Shown here piece after piece: positions 42,739-51,215 of a stretch of DNA of 61,400 nt. Numbering within the stretch: position 1 is the first letter of the stretch; the number at the start of each line of letters is the position of its first letter. Below the pieces are notes generated by a model. The model was not told where the DNA came from. It searched no databases and saw only the letters and a list, made by a program, of their open reading frames with translations. The position numbers and the translations under genes were made by a program. The stretch spans positions 1 through 61,400 of the forward strand of contig NZ_BPQQ01000027.1 in assembly GCF_022179325.1 (NCBI RefSeq). The letters run 5' to 3'. The DNA comes from Methylobacterium isbiliense. Its GTDB lineage: Bacteria > Pseudomonadota > Alphaproteobacteria > Rhizobiales > Beijerinckiaceae.

Positions 42739-44828
42739 GCCTGATCTTCCCGCCCGCCACCGACCCGCGGGCACCCCACTTGGCCCTGCCCTACCTCGCG
42801 GCGGTGCTGCGCCGGGCCGGCGTCGCGACGACGCTGATCGATGCGGATCTGGGCGGCCTGCTCTGGCTCCTCAGGCCCGAGGTGGTGGCGCATCACCTGC
42901 GCCGGGTCGCGAAGGCGCCGCCCGGCCGCGACGCCGACGAGATCGCGCGGCTGCTGCGGCGCGGCGACCGCTTGGTGGAGGACGTGCCCCGCGCCCTCGC
43001 GATCCTGCGCGACAGGGTCAGGTTCTACGATCCGCACGCCTTCGCGTTCGCCCGCGAGACGATCCAGGACGCGGTCCAGCTCGCCGCCGGCGGCACCGCC
43101 GTGCGCTACGATCTCTGCCCGATCCGCTACGAGGTGGCGGGCATCGACGAGCAGCGGCTGCCCGACCTGATCGCGGCGAGCACCGATCCGCGCGCCAACC
43201 TGTTCGAGGAGCATTGGCGGGCGGAGCTGCTGCCCGCGCTCGACCGCGAGCGCCCGGACCTCGTCGGCCTGTCGATCGTCAACCGCCAGCAGATCCTGCC
43301 GGGTCTCGCCCTCGCGCACCGCCTCAAGGCGGGCGGGCACCGCGTGGTGATCGGCGGCACGGTGTTCACCAAGTTCGTGCGCCAGCTCCTCGCGCGGCCC
43401 GAACTCTTCGCGCATTTCGCGGACGGCATCGTCGCCTACGAGGGCGAGACCGCGATCCTCGCCCTCGTCGAGGCGCTGCGCCGCGGGGGCGATCTCGGCT
43501 CCGTCCCGAACCTCCTCTCCGTCGTGGACGGGCGCGTGCGGATGGGTCCGACCCGCGTCGAGGACGTGGACGAGTTGCCCACGCCCGACTTCGCGGGCCT
43601 GCCGCTCGGCGCGTATCTCGCCCCCGAGCCGGTCCTGCCGATCCTTGTCGGCAAGGGCTGCTACTTCAACGAGTGCAAGTTCTGCGACATTCCCTTCATC
43701 AATCACGTCTCCCGCAAGCCCTATCGGGTCCGCAGCACGCAGCGGATCGTCGAGGACATCCTGACGCTCAACGACCGCACGGGATGCCGGCACTTCGTGT
43801 TCACGGACGAGGCCCTGCCGCCGCGGCTGCTGGAGCGGCTGGCCGACGCGCTGGAGCCCCACCGGGACCGCGGCTTCTCCTTCGTCGGCTATGCGCGCTT
43901 CGAGCGCGGCTTCACGGGCGAGGTCTGCGCCAAGATCGCCCGCATGGGGATGCGCAAGATCTTCTTCGGCCTCGAATCCGGCGACCAGGCCACCCTCGAC
44001 CACATGCGCAAGGGCATCCGGATCGCGGACGTCCGTCCCGTGCTCAGCCATTGCCGCGAGGCCGGCATCCTGTTCCACATCTTCTCGATGGTCGGCTTCC
44101 CGGAGGAGACGCGCGCGAGCGCCCGCACCACGCTGCGCTTCTTCGAGGAGAACGCCGACGTCATCGACCATCCGGGTAATACCTTCGACATCCACCCCTT
44201 CGGCCTCGAGCTGCGCACCGGCTACTTCGCGGAAGCCGCGGAGCTCGGCGTGGACGTGCCCGAGGAGGCCCTCGCCAAGGACTTCGTGATCGGCGTGCGC
44301 AGCGGGTGGTCGAACGCCCGCGGCCTGTCGCAGGACGAGGTGATGGCACTCGTCGCCGAGTACGGCGCGGTGCTGCGGACGCTCTACGCCCGCCACCACA
44401 ACACCCCGCTGCATCTCTGGCCGGGCTTCGAGGAATACGCGATTCTCTACGGCGATCGGTACCGGAACCGGGATTTCCCGTACCGGACCTCCCTGCCTGA
44501 GGATGGCGACCCGCGGCCCTTCACCATCGCCTGGAATCCCGCCGCGGCGGTCGACCGCCGCGACGGACTGGTGCGGGTGGCCTCGCGGACGGGCGCCGTC
44601 ACGGTCGACGAGCCCCTGTTCGGCCTGTTCGCGGCCCCGCGCCCGCGCCGCGTCGGCGATGTCCTCGCCGCCTGCGCCGCGCTCCAGGGCGAGGAGGCCG
44701 ATCCGGCCGAGACCCGCGCGGCGATCGACGCGATGGTCGGCGCGCGCCTGCTGCAGATCACTTTGGCGCGCGACGGCCCGGCCCGCAGCGCGCCGGAGGA
44801 GCGGGTATCAGAGCCGGCCATCGCCTGA
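42729..44828 (+). CDS. B12-binding radical SAM enzyme, second of three
   Basis: 699 aa; ATG 42729 overlaps the end of the prenyltransferase gene by 10 bases. N-terminal half (RVSLIFPPATDPRAPHLALPYLAAVLRRAG ... PDLVGLSIVNRQQILPGLALAHRLKAGGHRVVIGGTVF) is a B12-binding-like Rossmann region without the DxHxxG ligand motif. The radical SAM domain has KGCYFNECKFCDIPF (CX4CX2C; Cys311, Cys316, Cys319), then FFGLESGDQATLDHMRKGI. The C-terminal 200 residues are specific to this subgroup. Clearly paralogous to the enzyme after the precursor gene. Likely a C-methyltransferase or related RiPP tailoring enzyme. Confidence 0.9.
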   Translation: MRVSLIFPPATDPRAPHLALPYLAAVLRRAGVATTLIDADLGGLLWLLRPEVVAHHLRRVAKAPPGRDADEIARLLRRGDRLVEDVPRALAILRDRVRFYDPHAFAFARETIQDAVQLAAGGTAVRYDLCPIRYEVAGIDEQRLPDLIAASTDPRANLFEEHWRAELLPALDRERPDLVGLSIVNRQQILPGLALAHRLKAGGHRVVIGGTVFTKFVRQLLARPELFAHFADGIVAYEGETAILALVEALRRGGDLGSVPNLLSVVDGRVRMGPTRVEDVDELPTPDFAGLPLGAYLAPEPVLPILVGKGCYFNECKFCDIPFINHVSRKPYRVRSTQRIVEDILTLNDRTGCRHFVFTDEALPPRLLERLADALEPHRDRGFSFVGYARFERGFTGEVCAKIARMGMRKIFFGLESGDQATLDHMRKGIRIADVRPVLSHCREAGILFHIFSMVGFPEETRASARTTLRFFEENADVIDHPGNTFDIHPFGLELRTGYFAEAAELGVDVPEEALAKDFVIGVRSGWSNARGLSQDEVMALVAEYGAVLRTLYARHHNTPLHLWPGFEEYAILYGDRYRNRDFPYRTSLPEDGDPRPFTIAWNPAAAVDRRDGLVRVASRTGAVTVDEPLFGLFAAPRPRRVGDVLAACAALQGEEADPAETRAAIDAMVGARLLQITLARDGPARSAPEERVSEPAIA

Positions 44829-44930
44829 CGAGGGCCGGCTCCGACCGACATCGGACCGGATGGCGCGCGTTCCGGTCCGAAAAACCCAAGACAATCAAGC
44901 GCGAGACGATCTTCGATACTTGGGAACACT

Positions 44931-44960
44931 GTTGCGACAGGGCCGCAACACGTGTATTTT
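44931..44960 (+). promoter_or_regulatory. Putative promoter of the precursor gene with inverted repeat
   Basis: TTGCGA (44932-44937), 17 bases, TATTTT (44955-44960) fits a sigma-70-like promoter ahead of the precursor. GTTGCG (44931-44936) and CGCAAC (44944-44949) form a 6-bp inverted repeat overlapping the -35 box, a possible operator. The 167-base gap here is the longest inside the biosynthetic run, consistent with separate high expression of the precursor. Confidence 0.5.
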
Positions 44961-44995
44961 GGAATTCCACGCCCTGACGGATCAGGAGGTGTCAG

Positions 44996-45343
44996 ATGGC
45001 CGATCAGCAAGAGAGCCCGTCCGGACTGGTGATCACCGACGACGCGGGCAACTACTACTATCTGCGCTCGGAGATCCTCGAACAGGCGAGGATGCCCGAC
45101 GAGGACGTGCAGAAGCTCAAGTCCGGCATGGCGGCGGCCTCCCCGGGCAGCAACGACGAGTTGAGCAGCGAGGCGCTGGATGCGGTCGCGGGCGGCGGCG
45201 GGATGATGGGCGCGGGCGGCCTGCCGGGCATCGCCACCATCCCGCAGCTCAACCCGAGCGCCCTCAAGACGGCGGCGTCGCTCAAGGGCGGCAAGTTCGA
45301 TCTGTCCAAGGTCTCGTACTCGACCGTGATGTGCCCCTGGTAG
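44996..45343 (+). CDS. RiPP precursor peptide
   Basis: 115 aa with the strongest ribosome site of the cluster (AGGAGGT, 5 bases before ATG). Leader, about residues 1-67: helix-prone YYYLRSEILEQARMPDEDVQKLK, then ELSSEALDAVAGG, a double-Gly site of the kind cut by C39 peptidases. Core, about residues 68-115 if cut after Gly67: Gly-rich GGMMGAGGLPGIATIPQLNP, then SALKTAASLKGGKFDLSKVSYSTVMCPW. It contains eight Ser/Thr, a single Cys (113) and a single Trp (115, the last residue). No mature-enzyme features. Lies between two paralogous radical SAM genes. Assignment is by position, leader motif and composition. Confidence 0.88.
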   Translation: MADQQESPSGLVITDDAGNYYYLRSEILEQARMPDEDVQKLKSGMAAASPGSNDELSSEALDAVAGGGGMMGAGGLPGIATIPQLNPSALKTAASLKGGKFDLSKVSYSTVMCPW

Positions 45344-45371
45344 GACGCCGGCCGGGCGCGGGCGCCGAAGC

Positions 45372-47459
45372 ATGGCTCGCATAGCCCTCATCTACCCGCC
45401 GGGCGGCGATCCGCGGGCGCCGCGGCTGCCGCTCCCGGCGCTCGCCGCGGTGCTGCGCCCGGCGGGCGTCCATGTCGACCTGTTCGACCTCGACATCGAC
45501 GGCGTCCTGGCGCTCCTGCGCCCGGACGTCCTGACGCGGGCCGGCGACACCCTGCGCGCGCGGGCCGCGGGCGGCGCGGAGGACCGCGCCGCCGGGCGGC
45601 TGGCCGTCCGCGCGCCGGAACTGGCCGAGACCATCGCGGACGCGCTCGCCACCCTGCGCGATCCCGTGCGCTTCCTCGATCCGACCCGGCTCAACGCGGC
45701 GCGCGAGCGCATCTACGATGCGCTCGACCTCGTCTCCGCAGCAGCCCCCCGGCGCCTGCGCTACCAGACAGAGGTGCTGCGCTACGACGTGGAGGGGGTC
45801 GATCCGAGCCGCTTTGCGGACCTGCTCGCCGTCACGGCCGATCCGGGCGCGAACCTGTTCGAGGATCACTGGACGGCCGAGGTGCTCCCCGCCCTCGATC
45901 GCGGCGGCTACGACCTCGTCGGCCTCTCGCTCACCCTGCGCTGGCAGCTCATCCCGGGCCTCTCGCTCGCCCGGCGCCTGCGGGAGCGCGGGCACCGCGT
46001 GGTGCTGGGCGGCACCGCGCTTGCCAAGATCGCCCACCGGCTGCCGCACCTGCCCGCCTTCTTCGACGCCTTCGCGGACGGCGTCGTCACCCGCGAGGGC
46101 GAGGCGGCGCTCCTCGAACTCGTCGACCAGCTGCAGGGCGGGCGGGATTTCGCGCGCGTGCCGAACTTCCTGTTCAAGGACGGCGACGCGGTCCGCGCCG
46201 GCCGGACCCACATCGAGAACTACGCCGCCGTCCCGACCCCGGATTTCGACGGCCTGCCCCTCGACCGCTACCTCAGCCCGCACCTCGTGCTGCCGGTCCT
46301 CGTGGGCAAGGGCTGCTACCACGACGAGTGCACCTTCTGCGACATACCCTTCATCAACCGCATCTCGCCCAAGCGCTACCGCGTGCGCCGGCCCGAGACG
46401 GTGGCGGAGGACATCCGGGCGCTCTCGCAGCGGCACGGCTGCCGCCACTTCCTCATCGCCGACGAGGCGCTGCCGCCGCGCATCCTCGAGCGCGTGGCCG
46501 ACGCGCTGGAGGCGCAGGGCACCACCGGCTGCGCCTTCTCGGGCTATGCCCGGCTGGAGCCCGGCTTCACCCCGGACCTGTGCCGGAAGCTCGCCCGGGT
46601 CGGCCTGCGGCGGCTCTATTTCGGCCTCGAATCCGCGAGCCAGGCGACGCTCGACGGGATGCGCAAGGGCATCCAGGTCGAGAACGCCGCGCCGGTGCTG
46701 CGCCATTGCGCGGAGGCGGGCATCCGCTTCCACGTCTTCTCGATGATCGGCTTCCCGGGCGAGGACGAGGCGAGCGCGCGGGCGACGATGGCCTTCTTCG
46801 ACGAGAACGCCGCCCTGTTCGACGATCCGGGCAACTCCCTCGACATCCACGAACTCGAACTCCTCACCGACACCCCGTACTTCGCCGAGCCCGAGCGGTT
46901 CGGCCTGCGCCTGCTGGCGCCGACGGAGGGACGCGACTTCCTGTTCGGCATCGGCACCGCCTGGGAGAACACGCGCGGCCTGAGCCGGCCGGAGATCGCC
47001 GCCCTGATGGCGGAGGCCACCGAGCGCATCGCGGCCCGCTTCTCCCGCTTCCACGCCTGGCCGCCGATCCTGTGGCCCGCGCAGGAGGAATGGTCGCTCT
47101 GCTACGCCGCCGCCTATTTCGGGCAATCCTTCCCCTACCGGGTCTCGGTGCCCGAGAGCGCGGATCCCTCCCTCTGGCGCCTCGCCTGGAGCCGGGCGGC
47201 GGCCGTCGAGCAGGATGCGGAGCACTGCACCATCACCTCGCGCCGCGGCAGCGTCGCCCTCGATCCGGCGACCTTCCGGGCGCTCGGCGGCGATCCGCGC
47301 TACCGCGCCGCCGCCGAGATCATCGTCGGTCTGTCGGGCGAGGACGCGAGCCAGGAGGACGTCGCCTTCGCGCGCGACGTGGTGACGAACCTCGTGCGCC
47401 ACCGCCTCCTCGACGTCGTGCCGGCGACGGTCCCGGGCGCAGCCGTGGCACCGCCATGA
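45372..47459 (+). CDS. B12-binding radical SAM enzyme, third of three
   Basis: 695 aa, 28 bases after the precursor. Same architecture as the second enzyme: start ARIALIYPPGGDPRAPRLPLPALAAVLRPAG, Rossmann-like centre GLSLTLRWQLIPGLSLARRLRERGHRVVLGGTAL, radical SAM motif KGCYHDECTFCDIPFINRIS (CX4CX2C; Cys315, Cys320, Cys323), LYFGLESASQATLDGMRKGI. It is recognisably a paralog of the second enzyme along its length, which suggests duplication followed by specialisation to different core positions. Stop overlaps the next start (ATGA). Confidence 0.9.
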   Translation: MARIALIYPPGGDPRAPRLPLPALAAVLRPAGVHVDLFDLDIDGVLALLRPDVLTRAGDTLRARAAGGAEDRAAGRLAVRAPELAETIADALATLRDPVRFLDPTRLNAARERIYDALDLVSAAAPRRLRYQTEVLRYDVEGVDPSRFADLLAVTADPGANLFEDHWTAEVLPALDRGGYDLVGLSLTLRWQLIPGLSLARRLRERGHRVVLGGTALAKIAHRLPHLPAFFDAFADGVVTREGEAALLELVDQLQGGRDFARVPNFLFKDGDAVRAGRTHIENYAAVPTPDFDGLPLDRYLSPHLVLPVLVGKGCYHDECTFCDIPFINRISPKRYRVRRPETVAEDIRALSQRHGCRHFLIADEALPPRILERVADALEAQGTTGCAFSGYARLEPGFTPDLCRKLARVGLRRLYFGLESASQATLDGMRKGIQVENAAPVLRHCAEAGIRFHVFSMIGFPGEDEASARATMAFFDENAALFDDPGNSLDIHELELLTDTPYFAEPERFGLRLLAPTEGRDFLFGIGTAWENTRGLSRPEIAALMAEATERIAARFSRFHAWPPILWPAQEEWSLCYAAAYFGQSFPYRVSVPESADPSLWRLAWSRAAAVEQDAEHCTITSRRGSVALDPATFRALGGDPRYRAAAEIIVGLSGEDASQEDVAFARDVVTNLVRHRLLDVVPATVPGAAVAPP

Positions 47460-47818
47460 GCGCGGACGGGCCGACCGCCTGCGGCGAGACGCTCGCCGTG
47501 GTGCGCAAGAAGGCGCTGTTGCGCCTCCTGGCACGCCGCGAGGCCGCGCGGCTCGGGCTCGTCGTGACGCAGGCCGAGATGCAGGCCGAGGCGGAGCGGT
47601 TTCTGGCGGCGGCCGGCCTCGACGACGGCGCGGCGCTCGCCGGCTGGCTCGATGCGTCCGGCCTCGGGGAGGCGGCCTTCGCGGCCGCCCTGCAGGATTT
47701 CGCGCTGGTGCGCCTCCTGGAGGATCGGCTCGCACGCGAGATCGACGCGCTGGTGCCCGACCATATCGCGGTGAGCAGCGCCCGGCTGCGGCAGGCGGAG
47801 CACGAGGGCGCGTCGTGA
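47456..47818 (+). CDS. Small helical protein resembling the C-terminal tail of TfuA
   Basis: 120 aa. All-helical. Residues about 18-115 (KKALLRLLARREAARLGLVVTQ ... GWLDASGLGEAAFAAALQDF ... LVRLLEDRLAREIDALVPDH) align without large gaps to the last 100 residues of the TfuA protein in this cluster (TLLALVAHAAAREFGW ... AWMQAHGLSEEAVWARLRDD ... LVARLMRRHEVEIARALPEA). The pattern also recalls the SurA N-terminal helical domain. Overlaps both neighbours (ATGA, GTGA), so it is coupled to the third radical SAM gene and the LanB elimination gene. May be a peptide-binding or partner-docking unit; function unknown. Confidence 0.75.
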   Translation: MSADGPTACGETLAVVRKKALLRLLARREAARLGLVVTQAEMQAEAERFLAAAGLDDGAALAGWLDASGLGEAAFAAALQDFALVRLLEDRLAREIDALVPDHIAVSSARLRQAEHEGAS

Positions 47819-48657
47819 GGGAGACGCCCCTTGCGTGGGTGCAGCTCAACCTCGGCCTCGCCCGCGCGGACGGCTCGGCGCTGCCTGCCGCGCGCGCCGT
47901 GCTGCGCGGGCTCGCGGACGAGTTGCCGGGCCTGCGCCGGGATCGCCTCGTCACGCGGTTCGTGTTCCAGCGCAAGCCGCCCGACCTGCGCCTGCGCTTC
48001 CGCGCGCCGCGCGCCGCCCTGGCGGCGCGGCTGCGGCCGCTGCTGGCGCGCGTGGCGGCCGAGGGACACCTCACCGCGCGGTTCTGGAGCGTCTACGAGC
48101 CGGAGACGCGCCAGTTCGGCGGGCCGGAGGCGATGGCCCGCGTGCACGCCTATTGGGAGGCGGACGGCCTCGCCTGGATCGCGCGCGACCGCCTCGCCGA
48201 GGCGGGGACCGCCCTGCTGCCGACCCCGCTGCTGCTGGGCGCGGTGCTGAACGACCTGTTCTGGCGCACGCTGGGCGACGGGCCCGAGGTCTGGGACACG
48301 TGGTGCAACCTCGCGGCGATCCTGCGGGACGAGGCGGAGGCGACCGGTCCCGCCGAGCCGTCCGGGCTCGACCAGCTGATCCCCTCGGCCGGCGCCGCGG
48401 AAGCCGCGCTCCTCGGCGGCTACGCCCGCGCCAACGCGGCCCTGGCCCGGGGCCTCCGGGGCGCCTGGAGCCGCGGCCGGCTGACCGGGGGCCTGCGGGC
48501 GATCCTGCCGTTCGTCGCCCTGTTCACCCTCAACCGCCACGGGATCGGGCAGCCGGAGGCGGCGCTCCTCGCCCGCGCCATGCGGGCGGCCTGGAACCCC
48601 CGGCAGGGCCTGCGCGGCGCGGCGCCCGATGGCCGCCTGCGGGCCGGTGCGGTGTGA
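47815..48657 (+). CDS. LanB C-terminal (elimination / thiopeptide-type) domain protein
   Basis: 280 aa from GTG 47815. The features WVQLNLGLA, VTRFVFQRKPPDLRLRFRAP, FWSVYEPETRQFGGPEAMARVH and the Leu-rich helical rest match the SpaB_C / thiopeptide-type bacteriocin biosynthesis family. In split LanB systems this protein removes glutamate from glutamylated Ser/Thr to give dehydroalanine or dehydrobutyrine; relatives in thiopeptide pathways catalyse the [4+2] ring closure. The glutamylation partner starts 3 bases before its stop, so the two genes make a complete split dehydratase. Confidence 0.88.
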   Translation: MRETPLAWVQLNLGLARADGSALPAARAVLRGLADELPGLRRDRLVTRFVFQRKPPDLRLRFRAPRAALAARLRPLLARVAAEGHLTARFWSVYEPETRQFGGPEAMARVHAYWEADGLAWIARDRLAEAGTALLPTPLLLGAVLNDLFWRTLGDGPEVWDTWCNLAAILRDEAEATGPAEPSGLDQLIPSAGAAEAALLGGYARANAALARGLRGAWSRGRLTGGLRAILPFVALFTLNRHGIGQPEAALLARAMRAAWNPRQGLRGAAPDGRLRAGAV

Positions 48658-51215
48658 GGACCGGCGTGCCGCCCGGGCCCGACCGCCCTCTCGGCCCGGC
48701 GATCCTGCGCATCGCCGCGTGGCCGATCGAGACCATCGCGCCCCTGCGCGGCGACGCCTTTGCGGCGCGGGTCGATGCCTGGATCGAGGCCGGGGACGCG
48801 ATCGGCCGCGACAGCGGGACGCTGACCGGACGCCTGCACGCCGTCATCCCGGCCCTCGCTGACCGGGCGACGCGCCGCGCCGCCCTCGACCTCAAGCGCC
48901 GGCTGCACGGGGGCGCCGAGCCGCTGCCGGGCGAGCCGGTCGCGCGGCTTCTCGCCTCCCCCGCCCTGCCGCCGGAGGTCGGGGACGGGCTCCGCCGCAT
49001 GGCGCGGCGGCGGGAGTCGCACGCGGCCGAGCGCGCCGCGATTGAGGCCGCCCACGCGGCGGAACTCGACCGGGCGGGCGCGGAACTCGCGCGGATCGCG
49101 CGGAGCGACGCGTTCCTGCGGGCGCTCTGCCTCGCCAGCCCCTCGACCTACCGCCAATGGTGCCAATCCGGCGCGGGCGGGGGCCGCGAGCGCAGCCGGC
49201 GCCGCCTGCAGGCGACGCTGCACCGCTACCTGATGCGGGCCGTCGGCCGCGCCACGCCGAACGGGCTCTGGGCCGGCATCGCCCTTGAAGATCCCGGCCT
49301 GTCGGCCGAACGGCCGCTCGACATCCGGCCCGCGCAGGCGGCGACGCGCGTGAGCCCGGCGCTGGCGCCCTTCGCCCGCGCGCTGGAGGCCCTCAACCGG
49401 CAGCGCCCCTGGATCGAGGCGGTGGGATGGCGGATCAACCCGACGCTGCGCCGGGCCGGACCGGAGCGCTGGGTGTTCGGCACGGTCGCGGACGGGATCT
49501 GGCGCGCCCTGCAGGTCGAGCATCATCCGGTGCTGGACTGGCTGACGGCGCGGGCGCCGGCGAGCGGCGGTCCCTGGCGGCTGGCGGAGATCGAGGCGGA
49601 TCTGGGCCGCCACGCCCCGCCCGCGGCGGCGCGCGCGATCGCCGAAGGCTGGATCGCGGCCGGCCTGCTCTGGTCCGACGCCGCCTTCCCGGCGATCTAC
49701 GCCGATGGCTGGGAGGCGCTGGACGCCATCGCGTCGGTCCTGCCCGCCGCGGAGGCACCGCTGTGGCGCCGCTGCCGCGACGCGCTGCGGCAGATCGCGC
49801 AGACGCTCGAAGCGGGGATCGACCGTCTCGCGCCTGACGCGCTGCGGGCGCAGCTCGATGCGGCGAACGCCGCGGCCGCCCGCGTGCTCGACCGCTACGG
49901 GCCGGCCGAACCGCACGGCGACGTGCTGGTGGTGGACCGCGGCGCGCCGTTCCGCTTCGCGCTCTCGGACGCCTTCGCGCACGCGATCGACGGGCGCTGC
50001 CGGGCCGCCTTCGCGTTCGACCGGTTCGGCCTCGGGACGAGCGAATCGCGGATCGGGCTGCGCCGCCTCTTCGGAGGCCTGGGCCCCGGCGAGGCGGTGC
50101 CGCTGGCGGACTTCCTCACCCGCGGCCTCGACACGGAGCCCGTCCCGCGCGGCCTCGCCTGGGAGGAGCGGGTCCTGCCCTGCGCGGGCGACCTCGCGCC
50201 GCAGGCCCGGGCGGCCTTCGCGGGCTGGGAGCGCGCCATCGGGGCCGGCTGGGCCGATCCGGTGCTCGCGCTTGAGGCCGGCGCCGCCCCCGACGTGCCG
50301 CTGCCGCCCGGCTCGGCGCTTCTCCTCGTCGGGACCGGCGCGGAGGAGCCCGCCCTGCGCCTCGGCGGCATCACCCCCGAGCCGTGCTTCTTCTACGCCC
50401 GCTTCTCCCACCTGTTCGGGGATGCGGGCGCGGGTCCGGACCCGTTCCGGGCCTGGCTTCAGGCGTCCCTGCGGGCGGTCGAGGCGCGCGCGCCGCATCT
50501 GCGCTTTGCGGACCTCGCGGTGCGCAACCAGCGTGCGCCCAACGTCGCGGCGCGCCCGCGCCTGTCGCCCGACCTCGTCGATCCGCTCGACCCGGCGGCG
50601 CTGCGGGAGCTGACGGTCTCGTGCGACGCGGCCGGCCGGCCGGTCCTGCGGCGCGCCGGCGAGGCGGCGGCCCTGATCCCCTCGGCGCGCTCGGCCGCCT
50701 ATCTCGGCGGGCTCGACCGGTTCGCGGCGATCCTCTCCGGCATCGCGGTCTTCCTCGGCCGGCCGGCCCTGCTCGCCCCGATCCCGCGGCTGTCGCGCGA
50801 GATCGCGGACTGGCACCACCTGCCGCGGCTCGACCTCGGCTCCACGACGATCAGCCCCGAGCGCTGGACGCCGCCCGAGGCGCTCGGCGCGGGTCTCGTC
50901 GCGGCGCGCGGCGCCGAGCGGTTCATCCTCTGGCGCCGCTTCGTGCGTGAGGCCCGCCTGCCCGCCTTCGTGCACAGCTTCCAGGGCCGGCACCAGACCG
51001 AGAGCCTGCTCGCCACCGCGAGCGCACTCGGCATCGAGATCCTGGCGCAGGACCTCGCCGCCCACGGCCCCGCCCTCCGGCTCCAGGAGGTGCATCCCGC
51101 CCCCGACCGCTTCGTCGCGCGCGATGCCGAGGGCCGGCGCTACTTCGCCGAACTGGCCGTCGCCTGGGCCGGCGACCCGGCCTTCTTCGACGGCTATCCG
51201 GCGCCCGGCTCCTGA
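48654..51215 (+). CDS. Lantibiotic dehydratase, N-terminal (glutamylation) part
   Basis: 853 aa from GTG 48654. Uses glutamyl-tRNA to glutamylate Ser/Thr of the precursor, the first half of dehydration. Family marks are FLRALCLASPSTYRQW, a basic stretch RRRLQATLHRYLMRAVGRATPNGLWAGIAL (the R.TP.GL.AG block of LanB), FYARFSHLFGDAG, HLRFADLAVRNQRAPNVAARP and WRRFVREARLPAFVHSFQGRHQ. There is no C-terminal elimination domain; that is the preceding gene. Its last 22 bases overlap the end of the convergent tfuA gene. Confidence 0.9.
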   Translation: MRTGVPPGPDRPLGPAILRIAAWPIETIAPLRGDAFAARVDAWIEAGDAIGRDSGTLTGRLHAVIPALADRATRRAALDLKRRLHGGAEPLPGEPVARLLASPALPPEVGDGLRRMARRRESHAAERAAIEAAHAAELDRAGAELARIARSDAFLRALCLASPSTYRQWCQSGAGGGRERSRRRLQATLHRYLMRAVGRATPNGLWAGIALEDPGLSAERPLDIRPAQAATRVSPALAPFARALEALNRQRPWIEAVGWRINPTLRRAGPERWVFGTVADGIWRALQVEHHPVLDWLTARAPASGGPWRLAEIEADLGRHAPPAAARAIAEGWIAAGLLWSDAAFPAIYADGWEALDAIASVLPAAEAPLWRRCRDALRQIAQTLEAGIDRLAPDALRAQLDAANAAAARVLDRYGPAEPHGDVLVVDRGAPFRFALSDAFAHAIDGRCRAAFAFDRFGLGTSESRIGLRRLFGGLGPGEAVPLADFLTRGLDTEPVPRGLAWEERVLPCAGDLAPQARAAFAGWERAIGAGWADPVLALEAGAAPDVPLPPGSALLLVGTGAEEPALRLGGITPEPCFFYARFSHLFGDAGAGPDPFRAWLQASLRAVEARAPHLRFADLAVRNQRAPNVAARPRLSPDLVDPLDPAALRELTVSCDAAGRPVLRRAGEAAALIPSARSAAYLGGLDRFAAILSGIAVFLGRPALLAPIPRLSREIADWHHLPRLDLGSTTISPERWTPPEALGAGLVAARGAERFILWRRFVREARLPAFVHSFQGRHQTESLLATASALGIEILAQDLAAHGPALRLQEVHPAPDRFVARDAEGRRYFAELAVAWAGDPAFFDGYPAPGS

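Noticed and set aside
44996-45343. Nif11-like or nitrile-hydratase-like leader assignment for the precursor, as in typical NHLP clusters.
   Set aside because: The leader (YYYLRSEILEQARMPDED...) does not show the nitrile-hydratase alpha or Nif11 patterns; only the GG end is shared.
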